A stretch of DNA of 64,000 bases from CAYQOX01 sp964419335 (GCA_964419335.1 CAYQOX010000020.1:1-64000), one strand, 5' to 3'. Positions 8,533 through 19,200 are shown, counted from the stretch's first letter. The notes: generated by a model not told the origin, from the sequence alone. A program made the numbers and translations.

Positions 8533-10197
8533 ATGGCCAACGAACACTATCAATCAGCCGAACAGCGGGAAGAGCTCATTTTTCGCTTGTTGCTTGTCAG
8601 CAAGTGGTTTTTGATTCCCACCTCTGTAGCGTATGAATGGATTCTTTCCACCTCGCATGTACGCGCGATCACGTACAATATTTTTTTGCCTTCGACGGTG
8701 ATAATTTACACGGCGATTTCGTTGACGCTGATCATTTGGTTATGGCTGGAGCACCGGCGGATCGCGGAGGGGAAGAGTTCGAAGAGGAAGGCTTCTTGGA
8801 CGACCCTGTTAAGCATTGTCTCGTTTGCGGTGGATATGCTTTTTGTGTTTTTCTTGATTGTGGTGCCGACGGCGGGGAATTCGTTGTGGTTTCTTTTTTT
8901 GCCGCCTCTTTCGTTGGCATTGTTGGTGCCGCGGGTGGAGAAGATCGCGAATTGGGTGGTGGATGGAACCGCGGCGGCGGTGGTCTTGATTTCGATTTAT
9001 GGATTGTTGTTGACGTATGAATCGCCGACTTCGGTGCCTCATTATACCCACGCGGATTATTTATTGTGTTTATCGGGTCTGATGTTTATGTGGGTGTGTC
9101 TGCGTTATGTTCGGGGATGGATCGATCAAGTGCATGGGGGGTTAAACCGTTTAGAACACGCCACAGCGTTGAACGAGGAGATTTTCCAGCGATTCCCGGC
9201 GGAATTTATGTTAGTGGATGAACAAGGGGTGTTGGTGAAAGCCTCGGAAGAGGCGCGAAAAGCGTTGAGTTTGCCCCACGAGGGGAGTCAGGAATGGCCG
9301 GAGAAAGCGCAATCGATTCGTAATGCTTTGTTGCTGCGTTTTCATGCAGAGACCGAGATGGAGAAGACGATAACGATTCCTGATGATGAATATACGCATC
9401 CGATCAAGATTTATCCTACGTTTTTTGCTTACGGTGGGAGGCGGTATTGTATCGCGGTGGCCCAGGAGGAGTATCCTGAATTGGCGAAAAGCGGGGGGGT
9501 GGTGCGGTCGGATCGTTTGACCATTGCGGGGCAAATCGCGGCGGGATTGGCGCATGAGATAGGGAATCCCTTGGGGGTGATACGATCGTGTGCTGATTAT
9601 TTGCGGCAAAAGTTGGAGAAAGAAGACCCCAACCGGGAAGAGTGTGAGTTGATCTTGGAGGAAGCGCAGCGTTGTCAGGACTTGATTGACCGTTTGTTGA
9701 CCTTGGCTTCCCCGAAGCGGGATCGTCCGGCGGTGCATGATCTGCGGGTGTTGTTGGAGCGATCGATTTCGATGGTGAAATACCAAGCGGGGGAGCGGGA
9801 GATCGAGTTAGAGAATCCCTCCCAGCCGGTTTCGATTTATGTAAATGAGGGGCAGCTGATGGCGGTGCTGGTCAATTTGTATTTGAATGCGCTGCAGAGT
9901 ATGGAGAATTCGCCGAGGGAAGCGAAGTTGCGGGTGCATATGCATGTGCGGGGTGAAGAGGCGATTATTGATGTGACCGATGAGGGGAGTGGGATTTCGA
10001 GTGAGGAATTGGAAAAGATCTTCGATCCTTTTTTCACGAAACGGGCTGCGGGAACCGGGTTAGGGCTATCCATTGTGCACCAGATTGTGACATCATTGGG
10101 GGGGCGGATTGATGTGGCGAGTACGATGGGATCGGGGACCACGTTTACGGTTACCTTGCCGATGTATCGAGGGGACGATGATTCGTCTATGAGATAG
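8533..10197 (+). CDS. Membrane sensor histidine kinase (NtrB/AtoS-like)
   Basis: Autophosphorylating sensor kinase of 554 residues. The N-terminal 190 residues hold about six hydrophobic segments, a membrane input domain. A PAS-like region follows (about 215-320), then the H-box AAGLAHEIGNPLGV with the phospho-acceptor His near residue 341. The ATPase domain has its N-box (NLYLNALQS, near 446), G1 box (DEGSGIS, near 484) and G2 box (GTGLGLSIV, near 510). The H-box sequence is typical of kinases that drive sigma54-dependent regulators. No response regulator lies beside it, so its partner is elsewhere. The signal sensed is unknown. A TIR element follows the stop within 11 bp. Confidence 0.9.
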   Translation: MANEHYQSAEQREELIFRLLLVSKWFLIPTSVAYEWILSTSHVRAITYNIFLPSTVIIYTAISLTLIIWLWLEHRRIAEGKSSKRKASWTTLLSIVSFAVDMLFVFFLIVVPTAGNSLWFLFLPPLSLALLVPRVEKIANWVVDGTAAAVVLISIYGLLLTYESPTSVPHYTHADYLLCLSGLMFMWVCLRYVRGWIDQVHGGLNRLEHATALNEEIFQRFPAEFMLVDEQGVLVKASEEARKALSLPHEGSQEWPEKAQSIRNALLLRFHAETEMEKTITIPDDEYTHPIKIYPTFFAYGGRRYCIAVAQEEYPELAKSGGVVRSDRLTIAGQIAAGLAHEIGNPLGVIRSCADYLRQKLEKEDPNREECELILEEAQRCQDLIDRLLTLASPKRDRPAVHDLRVLLERSISMVKYQAGEREIELENPSQPVSIYVNEGQLMAVLVNLYLNALQSMENSPREAKLRVHMHVRGEEAIIDVTDEGSGISSEELEKIFDPFFTKRAAGTGLGLSIVHQIVTSLGGRIDVASTMGSGTTFTVTLPMYRGDDDSSMR

Positions 10198-10207
10198 GGA
10201 GAATTTT

Positions 10208-10307
10208 AGATCATCATGAAAGTGAATACTTTTTTGGGAGAAAACACCTTAGGGATGGGTTCCGCTTGTCTCTGCGTATCAAAAAGTACTCAAATCCAGG
10301 ATGAACC
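10208..10307 (+). repeat. Intergenic TIR element, copy A (100 bp)
   Basis: Starts AGATCATCATGAAAGTGAAT and ends AGTACTCAAATCCAGGATGAACC. The left end, read in reverse complement, matches the right end imperfectly over about 28 bp, including AATACTTTTTT against AAAAAGTACT. It is the shortest interior of the family apart from copy D. It sits between the histidine kinase and O-antigen ligase genes, 11 bp after the kinase stop. Confidence 0.8.
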
Positions 10308-10393
10308 AATTTTTTTTTGTTGGGGCTTCGGGAATTGTTCAACGAAGAAGCCGAAATGATTTTGGAACGATTTTTTTGAAATAAGATGGAACG

Positions 10394-12859
10394 ATGAAAA
10401 GCAAGCGAAAACAACAATCGGCAATGAGTACGTATTTCAAGAATTTGGCCTACATCTCGCTTTGTGCGCAACTGGTGACCACGGCGACTTATTTCAATGC
10501 GTATTTCACCAATCCCTTGGTGAATAAGATCATCATGGGGCAGTATCTGGCGGTGAGCGCGTGGTTTTTTTATTTGTTGTACTGCGTGAGTGAGAGGGAA
10601 TTTCGGTTGGTGTGGAGTCCCTTTTATGTGCCCGGGCTGGCGTTGAGTGTATGGGCAGGGGTGCGTGCGTTGACGGCGCCGAATCCCAGCTCGGTTCATC
10701 ATTTCTTTTTATTTATGACGCTATTGGCGGCGTTTCCGTTGTGGATTACGTGTTTTCGGGAGAAGGCTTTCCGGTCGTTGTTTACGTGGACCGTGTTTAT
10801 GGCCGGGGGGTTTGTGTTGTTGGGGTGTTTGCGGCAACTGTTTATGGAGGATCCGAAGTTTCTGTGGAGTTGGTTTCCGGCGCTGACGTTAACCCCGGGG
10901 AGTTATGAGCGGCAACGTTTGGGGTCCTTTTTGGGACATAACAATGCGAGTTCGGCTTACCTATGGATCTCGACTTTGTATGCTGGATTTTTGTGGTATC
11001 GGTACCGGAAGGAAAAATGGTCTCTACTCTTTCCTGGATATATTATCCTTGCGATTTTTATCATTATTTTGGGGGGAAGTCGGGGGGTGGCTTTAATGAT
11101 CCCGCCGGCGTTATTCTTGCTGATTTATGCGGTGTGGCATCGGTTCAGGAAGGAGCAAGAAGGGGGATTGACCTGGAGTAAAATCGTGCAGAGCCGTCAG
11201 TTTAAAGGGGCGGCGGGGTTGATGGTTTTGCTCTTTATTGTGTTGGTACTCTTGACTCAAGCCCCGGTAGCGCAGAAGGGGATTGATCATGTGCTTTTGC
11301 GCTTTCAGCAATCGAAGGAAGACTTGCTTTCGGGGACGTATCCCCGGGTGTGGTTGATGTCGTTGTTGATGGCGAAGGAGAAGCCGTTGACGGGGGTGGG
11401 GTTTGGTTCTTGGCCATATGCGTATCCCTTTTATCAAGAGGAGTGGTTCGAGAAGAATCCCACGACCCAGATAGGATTGCCCAAGGATGGGTCGTATACC
11501 CAGCGGGGGCATAATGATTTTCTGCAGTTGTGGGCGGAGTTGGGACTGCCCGGATTGTTGATCATGCTTTGGCTGCTCTTTCTTTATGGAAAAATTGTGG
11601 TGAATCTTCTAAGGGCTCGGAGGTTGAAGATTGCAGCGTTGGTGGGGATTGCGGCCACTTTGGGGACCTTGATACGGGCTTTGTTTGGTTTTCCTTATCA
11701 TGAGGCGGCGGCGAGTTGTTTGTTTCTCGCGAATTTAGGGTATTTGTCCTATCACACGATGAAGAAGGAGCGCGTTTATTCGCTGGGGTGGCTAGATTTG
11801 CCGTGGAAGGGTTTTGCCGTCGGGGGGGCGTGTTTGTTGGTGTTCACGTTTGTGTATCATCCGATCCACCGGTTTATTGTGGGGGATTTTACCCGGCAGC
11901 TCAATACGCGGTATAAGTCCGATGCGGTGCGGGCGAGTTATCAGGGAGATGGGGAACGAGAGCAATCGTACTATGATCGGGCCCATGAGGCGCTCAAGCA
12001 ATCGATTGATTATCTAGCGGAGGATGGGGAGGCGCTTTATGAGCTGGGGAAATCCTCGTACTACCGGGGGCGAAGTAAGGGGGATGAAGAGCTGTTGCGG
12101 GAAGCGATTGAGCAGTTTGAGGAATCCAAGGTGAATTACAGTTTTTATGATCAGTATAATTATTTGGGTAAGACGTATGAGGCGTTATGGGAGATGGGGA
12201 AGGATCCAGAAGATTTGGAGAAGGCGGAAGAAAATTACCAGCGGGCGGTGTCGATTTATCCCATCTTTTATGAGGGATGGACACAAATCATCACGCTCTT
12301 AGGGAAAAGCGGGCAAATCGATGCGTGTATTGAAAGGGCTTTTTACTGTGAGCAGCGTTTTCCCGGATTTATTGAAAAGCATTTGCTTGCCAAGGCGGAA
12401 GAACTGCATCAGCAAAATAATGATGTAACCGCGGGGATGCTGTATGATATTGCCGCGGTGGTCAAATCGGAGCATGCGGGAGTATTTCAAGCGGTGGTGG
12501 ATTTTTACCATACTATCGGGCGTTTGGATATGGTGGCTCATACGCTGCGGAGTATGGGAGCGAGTGTTCCCAAAGAGACGATGTTGGAGGAATTAACCAA
12601 GGCGGTGTGGTTGATGATAGAGAGGGGGCAGTTGGATCAGGCTTATTCTTTGATGGGGGATTTACGGGAAAAGGAGAAGCTGCGGGAGAATAGGGAGTTG
12701 TGGTATTACTCGGGCTACATTGCCTGGATGGTGGGGAATCCATGGGACAGCGTCTATTCATGGACGGTATCGCATAGGTTGGGGGTACCCAAGGAACAGA
12801 TATCCGAGCCTGTTTCTCTGCTGCTGCCATTGGTATTCATGCCTGCCAGTGGATGGTAA
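10394..12859 (+). CDS. O-antigen ligase / polymerase family protein with C-terminal TPRs
   Basis: Polytopic inner-membrane protein of 821 residues. Residues about 20-500 hold some twelve membrane segments of the Wzy/WaaL family, with the large periplasmic loop ending in RGHNDFLQLWAELGLPG (about 371-387), the family's best-conserved region. From about residue 510 it turns soluble, with TPR-like helical pairs (EALYELGKSSYYRG, AEENYQRAVSIYP). O-antigen ligases move a polymerised glycan from undecaprenyl diphosphate to lipid A core; family members also glycosylate proteins or polymerise sugars, so the reaction is not fixed by sequence. The TPR tail suggests protein partners. It stands between two TIR elements. 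Confidence 0.8.
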   Translation: MKSKRKQQSAMSTYFKNLAYISLCAQLVTTATYFNAYFTNPLVNKIIMGQYLAVSAWFFYLLYCVSEREFRLVWSPFYVPGLALSVWAGVRALTAPNPSSVHHFFLFMTLLAAFPLWITCFREKAFRSLFTWTVFMAGGFVLLGCLRQLFMEDPKFLWSWFPALTLTPGSYERQRLGSFLGHNNASSAYLWISTLYAGFLWYRYRKEKWSLLFPGYIILAIFIIILGGSRGVALMIPPALFLLIYAVWHRFRKEQEGGLTWSKIVQSRQFKGAAGLMVLLFIVLVLLTQAPVAQKGIDHVLLRFQQSKEDLLSGTYPRVWLMSLLMAKEKPLTGVGFGSWPYAYPFYQEEWFEKNPTTQIGLPKDGSYTQRGHNDFLQLWAELGLPGLLIMLWLLFLYGKIVVNLLRARRLKIAALVGIAATLGTLIRALFGFPYHEAAASCLFLANLGYLSYHTMKKERVYSLGWLDLPWKGFAVGGACLLVFTFVYHPIHRFIVGDFTRQLNTRYKSDAVRASYQGDGEREQSYYDRAHEALKQSIDYLAEDGEALYELGKSSYYRGRSKGDEELLREAIEQFEESKVNYSFYDQYNYLGKTYEALWEMGKDPEDLEKAEENYQRAVSIYPIFYEGWTQIITLLGKSGQIDACIERAFYCEQRFPGFIEKHLLAKAEELHQQNNDVTAGMLYDIAAVVKSEHAGVFQAVVDFYHTIGRLDMVAHTLRSMGASVPKETMLEELTKAVWLMIERGQLDQAYSLMGDLREKEKLRENRELWYYSGYIAWMVGNPWDSVYSWTVSHRLGVPKEQISEPVSLLLPLVFMPASGW

Positions 12860-12959
12860 GGTTCGTTATTTTTGGTAGTAAGCAAAACTCCTTTAAAGTC
12901 AGGTTCGTTCGACCTAAAATAAAGTTATAGAATTTGATCATAAAAGAGGAGAAAACAAT

Positions 12960-13073
12960 GGCACATCACGAAAATGAGTACTTTTTTTGGTGAAAACGCT
13001 TTGGTTCTCATTTTAGAGTCATGTTCTGTTTTCTTTTCAATGTATCAAAAAGTACTCAAATGCAGGATGAACC
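12960..13073 (+). repeat. Intergenic TIR element, copy B (114 bp)
   Basis: Starts GGCACATCACGAAAATGAG and ends CTCAAATGCAGGATGAACC. Inside the ends, GAGTACTTTTT and AAAAAGTACTC are perfect 11-bp inverted repeats. The interior GGTTCTCATTTTAGAGTCATG is shared with copy C. A GAGGAG and ATG just before the left end would start an 11-codon frame (12958-12993) running into the element; copy C has a similar frame. It lies 100 bp after the O-antigen ligase stop. Confidence 0.85.
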
Positions 13074-13083
13074 AAAAAAATTA

Positions 13084-13111
13084 TTGGTATTTTGTATAGA
13101 TGAAATACAAT
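13084..13111 (+). promoter_or_regulatory. Probable promoter for ctpA
   Basis: TTGGTA (13084-13089) and TACAAT (13106-13111) are 16 bp apart, 34 bp before the start codon and directly after TIR element B. Match to the sigma70 consensus is fair. Confidence 0.4.
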
Positions 13112-13144
13112 AGAATATAAGTAAATCCAAAAGTTGGAGTTTTT

Positions 13145-14620
13145 ATGATGAAGCGTTTCTTATCTTTATTTCTAATTATTATCTTTAGTACGACTCTATC
13201 CTTATCTTCAGCGCAAGCGGGAGTACCCTTTGACAATAAGCTGGGGCACTACAATTTTGCAAAAGCAACGGAATATATTGTAGAGCGATATGATAAAGAA
13301 GCCGATTTGGCGGATCTTTATGGAGAAGCTTGGGCCAGTTTGAAGCGGGTCTTGCCGGTGACGGGGGAGATTCTATCTGCGACGCATGAACCTTATGCCT
13401 CGACGAAAGAGATCACCAAGTTTTATGCCTCGCAAATAGAGACATCCATCACCCAGTCGATCAAGGAACGCCCGGATGATGCAACGCCAACCGTGATTGA
13501 TTTATGGAATGCGGCGACGAATGGGTTGGTGAAAGGATTGCATGATCCGTTTAGTCAATATCTGCCGCCGGAGCAGCATCAAGAGCTGCAGCGGGTGCTT
13601 TCGGGAGAATCGGATGAATCCCACCAGTTTTATGGGGTGGGAATCAGCGTGGATTGGGATACCAAGGGAGACCTTGGGGTGTTAGTGATCGCGCCGCTTC
13701 CGGGAACCCCGGCAGAACGGAATAACATTGAAGCGGGGGATATTATTGTGGGGGTGAATGGGGAATCGCTTTCCGAGTGGGAAGGGACCTATCAGGATAA
13801 GTTAGAGAAAGCGATTGAAAAGATCAAAGGGGAAGAGGGGACGGAGGTGACACTAACGATAAAAAAACTGGCCTCTCCCGAACCCATTGATGTGACTTTA
13901 GAACGTGAGCCGATTGATCCAGACTTGCACTTGAGTCGAGAGATGCTGGATGATGAAGTGGGTTATATACGCCTTTACAGTTTTTACCAGAATTCCGTGG
14001 ATGAATTGCGCGATGCCATGCGGTATCTGAAGCTGGAGGGCATGAAGAAGTTAATTTTCGATTTGAGATATAATCCCGGCGGGTATTTGAGTCAGGCGGT
14101 GGAAGTGGCGAATTTGTTCCTAGAAGAAGGAGAATTGATCACTTACACCGATGGGCGTACAACCGAGCCCCAACATTACTATGCGAAATCTTCAGGGGGA
14201 GATGACTTTGATACAATCCCGATGGTGATTTTGTTGAATGAATTTTCAGCCAGTGCATCGGAGGTGGTCACCGGGGCGCTACGAGATAACAACCGTGCCG
14301 TGGTGGTCGGACAAACGAGTTTTGGGAAAGGCTCGGTACAGGAAGTTTTTCCACTGCGTGGAGACGCCGGCTTGCGGCTTACGGTGGCAACTTACTACAC
14401 GCCGGATGGGGATAATATCCATGAGAAAGGGATAAAGCCGGATGTTGAAGCCGAGCGTTTGAGCGAAGAACAGGCGGAGGAGATTTTGGAGAAAGAGTAC
14501 TCGGATGTAACTCGATTGGAGCGTTTGATGGAGCGAGATCCCCAATTAAAGAAAGCCTATCAAGTGATCTTGGGTGAGATCAAGGATGGGGATACGGCGT
14601 TAATTAGCAAGCAGAAGTAA
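13145..14620 (+). CDS. ctpA: Carboxyl-terminal processing protease (S41, PDZ)
   Basis: Periplasmic serine protease that trims exported or envelope proteins. Residues 1-25 are a signal peptide ending in SAQA. An N-terminal helical domain is followed by a PDZ domain from about residue 164 (YGVGISVDWD) to 250, and then the S41 core with LIFDLRYNPGGYL. The Ser-Lys dyad is visible: Ser370 in FSASASE and Lys395 in SFGKGSVQ, 25 residues apart as in E. coli Prc. At 491 residues it is typical of CtpA. GGAG precedes the start, and the gene is followed after 2 bp by a cyclase-family gene, so the pair is an operon. The substrate is unknown. Confidence 0.92.
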   Translation: MMKRFLSLFLIIIFSTTLSLSSAQAGVPFDNKLGHYNFAKATEYIVERYDKEADLADLYGEAWASLKRVLPVTGEILSATHEPYASTKEITKFYASQIETSITQSIKERPDDATPTVIDLWNAATNGLVKGLHDPFSQYLPPEQHQELQRVLSGESDESHQFYGVGISVDWDTKGDLGVLVIAPLPGTPAERNNIEAGDIIVGVNGESLSEWEGTYQDKLEKAIEKIKGEEGTEVTLTIKKLASPEPIDVTLEREPIDPDLHLSREMLDDEVGYIRLYSFYQNSVDELRDAMRYLKLEGMKKLIFDLRYNPGGYLSQAVEVANLFLEEGELITYTDGRTTEPQHYYAKSSGGDDFDTIPMVILLNEFSASASEVVTGALRDNNRAVVVGQTSFGKGSVQEVFPLRGDAGLRLTVATYYTPDGDNIHEKGIKPDVEAERLSEEQAEEILEKEYSDVTRLERLMERDPQLKKAYQVILGEIKDGDTALISKQK

Positions 14621-14622
14621 GC

Positions 14623-15246
14623 ATGGGAATCTATGATATTACGCTGCCGGTAAGAGAAGCGCATCCCCCCTGGCCGGGGGATGCGCCTTATAAGCTCGAG
14701 GCGGTTTCGGAAATAAAGCGGGGAGAGCGTTGTAATGTATCGCGCATGGAGATGAGTACGCATTTTGCGACCCATCTTGATGCGCCTTATCATTTTATTG
14801 AGCGGGGAGCGAAAGTTCATGAGTTGTCTTTAGACGCGCTGGTGGGTCCTGCATTGGTTTGGGAAGTGGATACGCCCGATTTGATTTATCCTCATCATCT
14901 TCCTTCTTTGGAGAAGATCGAGCGAATCTTGTTTAAAACGTCGAATGGTCGAATTAACCAAGACCGAGAATTTCATACACAGTATGTATCTCTGAGTGGG
15001 GAAGCGGCGAGGGAGCTGACGAGAGCGGAGATGGTTCTCGCCGGGATCGATTATTTCTCGATGGAGGCCTACAAGAGCCCGGGGCACCCGGTGCACATGG
15101 AATTGTGCGGGAAGGGTGTAATTGTTGTGGAGGGGCTGGATTTGGAGGCCATACCCCCGGGGATGTATGAGTTGACTGTCCTGCCCTTGAAGTTGGAGGG
15201 AGCCGATGGGAGCCCCTGCCGGGCGATTCTACGCGACCTCAGCTGA
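14623..15246 (+). CDS. Cyclase-family metal hydrolase (KynB-like)
   Basis: Member of the metal-dependent cyclase family that includes kynurenine formamidase and isatin hydrolase. The signature is HFATHLDAPYHF at residues 47-58, matching HxxTHxDxPxH, whose His and Asp residues bind Zn or Mn. Also typical are the N-terminal DITLPVREAHPPWPGD and the IDYFSME segment. The length (207) fits. It begins 2 bp after the ctpA stop, and its last 8 bp overlap the 3' end of the convergent aldolase gene. No tryptophan-degradation genes are near, so formamidase activity is not supported by context; the substrate is open. Confidence 0.8.
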   Translation: MGIYDITLPVREAHPPWPGDAPYKLEAVSEIKRGERCNVSRMEMSTHFATHLDAPYHFIERGAKVHELSLDALVGPALVWEVDTPDLIYPHHLPSLEKIERILFKTSNGRINQDREFHTQYVSLSGEAARELTRAEMVLAGIDYFSMEAYKSPGHPVHMELCGKGVIVVEGLDLEAIPPGMYELTVLPLKLEGADGSPCRAILRDLS

Positions 15247-16120
15247 GCATTTCGATATTCTTTAATTCCTCTTTCAACTGATTGATTTCGTCGGCTTCCA
15301 GATTACGTAGAGGCGGGCGCACATATCCGGCATCAATCCCCTGCAGGCGCAGAGTTTCTTTGATGACGGCGATGGTGTTTTGTTCATTGATGAGGGGGAG
15401 GAAGCGTTTGATTTGGCGCTGATGGATCACGGCTTGGTCCCAGTCTTCGTGGAGGGCGGCATCGACCAATTGGCGAAAGGCACGGGGTTGAACATTGGCG
15501 GTGGAGGCGACCAAGGCTTTGCCGCCATGAATGAAGAAGTGGCGAACGGCTTCGTCGACGCCGCAGATGACTTGAAAGCGTTCGGAGATAAAATCTTGCC
15601 AGAGGGAGAAGGGTTCGTCGGTGCTGCTTTCTTTCACGCCACGGATAGTAGGGCATTCGGTTTGTAGTTGATGCATCACAGTGAGATCGATTTTGTTTCC
15701 TGTAAATTGGGGGATATTGTAGAGGTAGAGGGGAGTATCGCCGGAGGCGTGGGCGGCTTGTTTCATGAATAGGTATTGTTCATGCTGATCCAATTTGTAG
15801 AACCAGGGGAGCATGACGCTGTTGGCGTCGACGCCAAGTTGGGCGGCGGACTCAATGGCTTGGAGGGTTTCTTTCATGTTGTAGGAGGTGGTTTGGGCGA
15901 TGACCAAGCCTTTGCCTTGCATGGCTTGGAGGGTCTCTTCGAAGATGAGACTTTTTTCGTGGGCATTCAGGGAGGGGCCTTCTCCGGTGGTACCGCAGAG
16001 GAAAACTCCGTCGACTCCCTGTTCGTGTAACCCGTGGCAAAGCGGTTGGATGCGGGAAAGATCCAACTCGCCGGATTTGTGAAACGGAGTGGGCATAGCT
16101 GGGAAGACACCTTGCAACAT
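15239..16120 (-). CDS. DapA/NanA-family Schiff-base aldolase
   Basis: Class I aldolase of the dihydrodipicolinate synthase / N-acetylneuraminate lyase family, 293 residues. It has the phosphate/carboxylate-binding CGTTGEGP loop near residues 42-49, the catalytic Tyr134 in LYNIP and the Schiff-base Lys163 in GVKESS. The family spans lysine synthesis, sialic acid cleavage and sugar-acid dehydration. The next residues do not decide between these, and there are no lysine genes nearby, so a sugar-acid or sialic-type substrate is as likely as DapA. It lies downstream of the giant gene on the same strand, but a strong hairpin separates them. Confidence 0.8.
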   Translation of the reverse strand: MLQGVFPAMPTPFHKSGELDLSRIQPLCHGLHEQGVDGVFLCGTTGEGPSLNAHEKSLIFEETLQAMQGKGLVIAQTTSYNMKETLQAIESAAQLGVDANSVMLPWFYKLDQHEQYLFMKQAAHASGDTPLYLYNIPQFTGNKIDLTVMHQLQTECPTIRGVKESSTDEPFSLWQDFISERFQVICGVDEAVRHFFIHGGKALVASTANVQPRAFRQLVDAALHEDWDQAVIHQRQIKRFLPLINEQNTIAVIKETLRLQGIDAGYVRPPLRNLEADEINQLKEELKNIEMLS

Positions 16121-16221
16121 GAGATCACCTTTTGGATAGTTTTCATATTCTAGTTAACTATACAACAGATGGATAGGAAGAGGAAAGGAGTTTGGGTTTC
16201 GCCAAGGTGAAATTCTATGAA

Positions 16222-16247
16222 AAGAGGGCAGCCGAAGCTGCCCTCTT
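16222..16247 (-). terminator. Rho-independent terminator of the giant gene
   Basis: AAGAGGGCAGC and GCTGCCCTCTT form a perfect 11-bp stem closed by a UUCG tetraloop on the minus strand, followed by TTTTCAT. It sits 33 bp beyond the giant gene's stop and about 100 bp before the aldolase start, so it isolates the giant transcript. Confidence 0.8.
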
Positions 16248-16279
16248 GTTTTGGATGGGTGGGTTATGGAGTGGATAAA

Positions 16280-19200
16280 TTATTCTTCATCCATGGCTTG
16301 GTGTACCGCCTTGCGGTCAATGCCGTCTTGGCCGAAGTTGGCTTTGAGATAATCTTCGCCGCTAAGGACAAAGTTTCTCATCACCACGCGATCGCTGCGG
16401 CCAACATTGTACCAGTCAAATTCGCGGCCTTTTTCGTGGCTTAATTTTTCTTCGAAGGCTTGTTCACGCAGGTTGTAGCGATCCCAGAGTCCAATCCCGA
16501 CGTTGGGCTCGAGATGGATGAATTTCCAATCGATGATGTTGCCTTCGAAGCGGCCTTTTTCGTCTTGAAGGATGGGGATGGAGCCAATGCGGCGTCCCTT
16601 CTCATCGTATTCGGGAAGGATATCGACGAGGCGGCCGTTGCGTTCGAAGATGGGGAGAATGACGTAATCGCACATCAGGTAATTCGCCCAGCCGTAGCTG
16701 ACGCCGCGCAGGTCGTCGCCAATCTTTAGGCCGGTATTTTTTTCCCAAGTGGAACCGTAGCGTTCGACGAAAGCATTCATGGCTTTCATGACTTTCGGGG
16801 CTTCGGCGTGGAGGCCATCGATGATTTGCTTACGGTGTTTTTCGTGAACGAATTCGGGGCGCAAGGGTTCGAGGGTTCCTCCACGGCCGACGTTGGTGGC
16901 GACCTGTAAGCTCATCAAGGAGATGGGGAAAGCGGTGTCGTATTTCTTTTTGGGATGGGAGGAAGAAGCGACGATCCGCATGGTGCCGTAGATTTGAGAG
17001 CGGGGGTAGGCGTCGCGATTCACCGGAGTGTTCCACTCCAGAACCTGGCGATCGACGAAGTTTTCCATTAACTCGGGGGAAGCCCAGAGTTCGGGGTTAG
17101 TAAAAACAGCGGCCTGGATGACGACGTTTTGTCCGCGGGAGACATCGCTGACAAAACGGGCGGCAGCGAGAAGTTCGTCTTCTTTGATGCGGGTACGTTC
17201 GTCTTGAACTTCGAAGACTTTGAGGTTACGAGCGCCAGATTCGGCGGCGCCTTTGATGAGGATGATGGGGTGATCTTTGGCAAAGGCGCGCAAGCCGGAG
17301 AATTTGTGTTTGGGGTAGCCTTCCACGATTTTCTCGAGGAGTTCTTCGAGTTTAAGTTCCTGATTCCACTCATTGAGCCAATCAATTTCAGGGGGAAGAG
17401 CCACGTCAGAATCTTCGGTGAAGATTTGGGGATAGAGGGACTTGTCGTAGGTGATATCGGTATAGACCAACGACTGGATGGTAGCGGGCATGCCTTCTTC
17501 TTCCGACTGACCGCTGATGTAGACAGGGTGACCGTGGAAGGGAATGAGAGCGCCGGCGACCACCGGGGCAGGTTGGCCTTTGTGGGTGAAGCGGGCGGCG
17601 ATGCGAATGCCTTTATCGGTGAGACGGCCTTCTTCTTCGGCCCAGTCGATCCACTTTTGGATTTGTTGTTTTTTCAGGCCTTTGTTTTTCTTCAGGGCCT
17701 CTTGGAGTTCATCCAGGCTGATGTAGAGGTGGGCATCTTTCATTAACAAGGCTTTCTTTTTGGCGCCCTCGACCTCTTTGAACTCGCCGTAGCGCGTGAT
17801 GAGGAAGTTGCATCCAGGATGATTCTTTTCTTGGAGTTCAGCGTTGAGGGTGGGGCCTTCACGCAGGGCACGAGAAACGTGGGTTCGTCCTGGAGGGAAG
17901 AGGATGCCGACATTGACGCGCTGATCGGCTTCGATGATATCGATATCCAGTTCATGGAAGACGGGCGGCATTTCGAAGCCGTCGCTCTTGATGAAGGCCA
18001 ACTCACGCAGCTGGTTGTAAGCGCGCCATTCGCGTTCGACCGGATTGGGGGCATCGGCGCCGATGGCGACGATTTGGTTCCCGTTGAGGAAGTTGCCGAC
18101 CAGGGCATCGACGTCTTCTTTGTTCCAATCGCGCAGTTCGGAGCGGTAGACCAGCAGGTTGCGCATATATTCGTAGAGCCAGCGGTGGCGTTCGATTGCG
18201 AGTTGGAAGCGTTCCTCTTTGGGGATGGACTCGAAGCCAACCCCCCGGGAGTAAGCCCAAGGCCAGTATTCATACCAGTGGTCGTTGATGGTTTCGGCGT
18301 AGAAGTCGGTGATGCTCTTCCAGTACAAGGCAGGATCAATTTCATCGGGCAGACCGAGAGCGAACTCAAGGGTGTTGGCCAACGCGAAGGTAATGTAGAA
18401 GAGTTCGATGGCTTTGGCGATTTGGTCGAGTTTCTTGCGATCGCCTTGGGCGGCTTCGGCCAAGCGGGCGATACCTCCCATATCTTCGTAGCCCCCCATC
18501 AGGCGTTTGAGGTCTTCGAAGATGATTTCGCGGCCGGTGTAGACAATCTTGAGATCCTCGAGAATTTGGCGTTTTTGGGAACGCTGGGCTGGAGTTTCTT
18601 CGGGCAGGATATCCATGACGAGGCGGGCGATGCCGCTGCGGGTATGGCCAATGACCTGACCGAAGGTACGGTTGACCTTGGATTGGAGATTGCTACGTTT
18701 CTCGCTATCCTCATCCATGCCGTAGATTTTGTACATGTCTTTACTGATTTGATCCAAGCAGGTTTGGGCTTCTTGCCAAATCTTGTCGAAGGCGGGGATT
18801 TTTTCGGTTTGGAGGGTTTCGCGGAACCCGTCTTCGCGGTCGTTGAAAGCGCGAGCGCGCTGGGCGCGAACTTTCAAGGCTTTGCGGCGTTCGAGGGCTT
18901 CGCGGGCGGCGATTTCGACGGCTTTGCTGGAAGATTCAACCAGCATTTGTTGGGCGAAGCGCTGGGATTCGGGGATGTATTCGGGGCGAACGATGTGGTT
19001 GTAGAGATCGTTGCATTCCTCTTGAGTGAAGACCTCGACCTCTTGGCCTTCGCGAGTTTTGCCCAGTTTAGAGACGGCTTTATTCCAGGTATCGCGCATG
19101 GAATCGATCACCTCTTGCTTTTCGCCCTGGAGGGCGAAGAGGCCGCCGATCCCGGCTGCCCATACGCCAAAGTCCATGTTTTGTAAGGGGAGTCCGGCGC

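Noticed and set aside
10324..10352. GGCTTC/GAAGCC inverted repeat before the O-antigen ligase gene
   Set aside because: Only 6 bp with a long loop, and no supporting structure or regulatory context.
17819..19186. A 455-codon plus-strand frame inside the giant gene
   Set aside because: Antisense to the giant gene with low-complexity composition; a shadow of its codon pattern.
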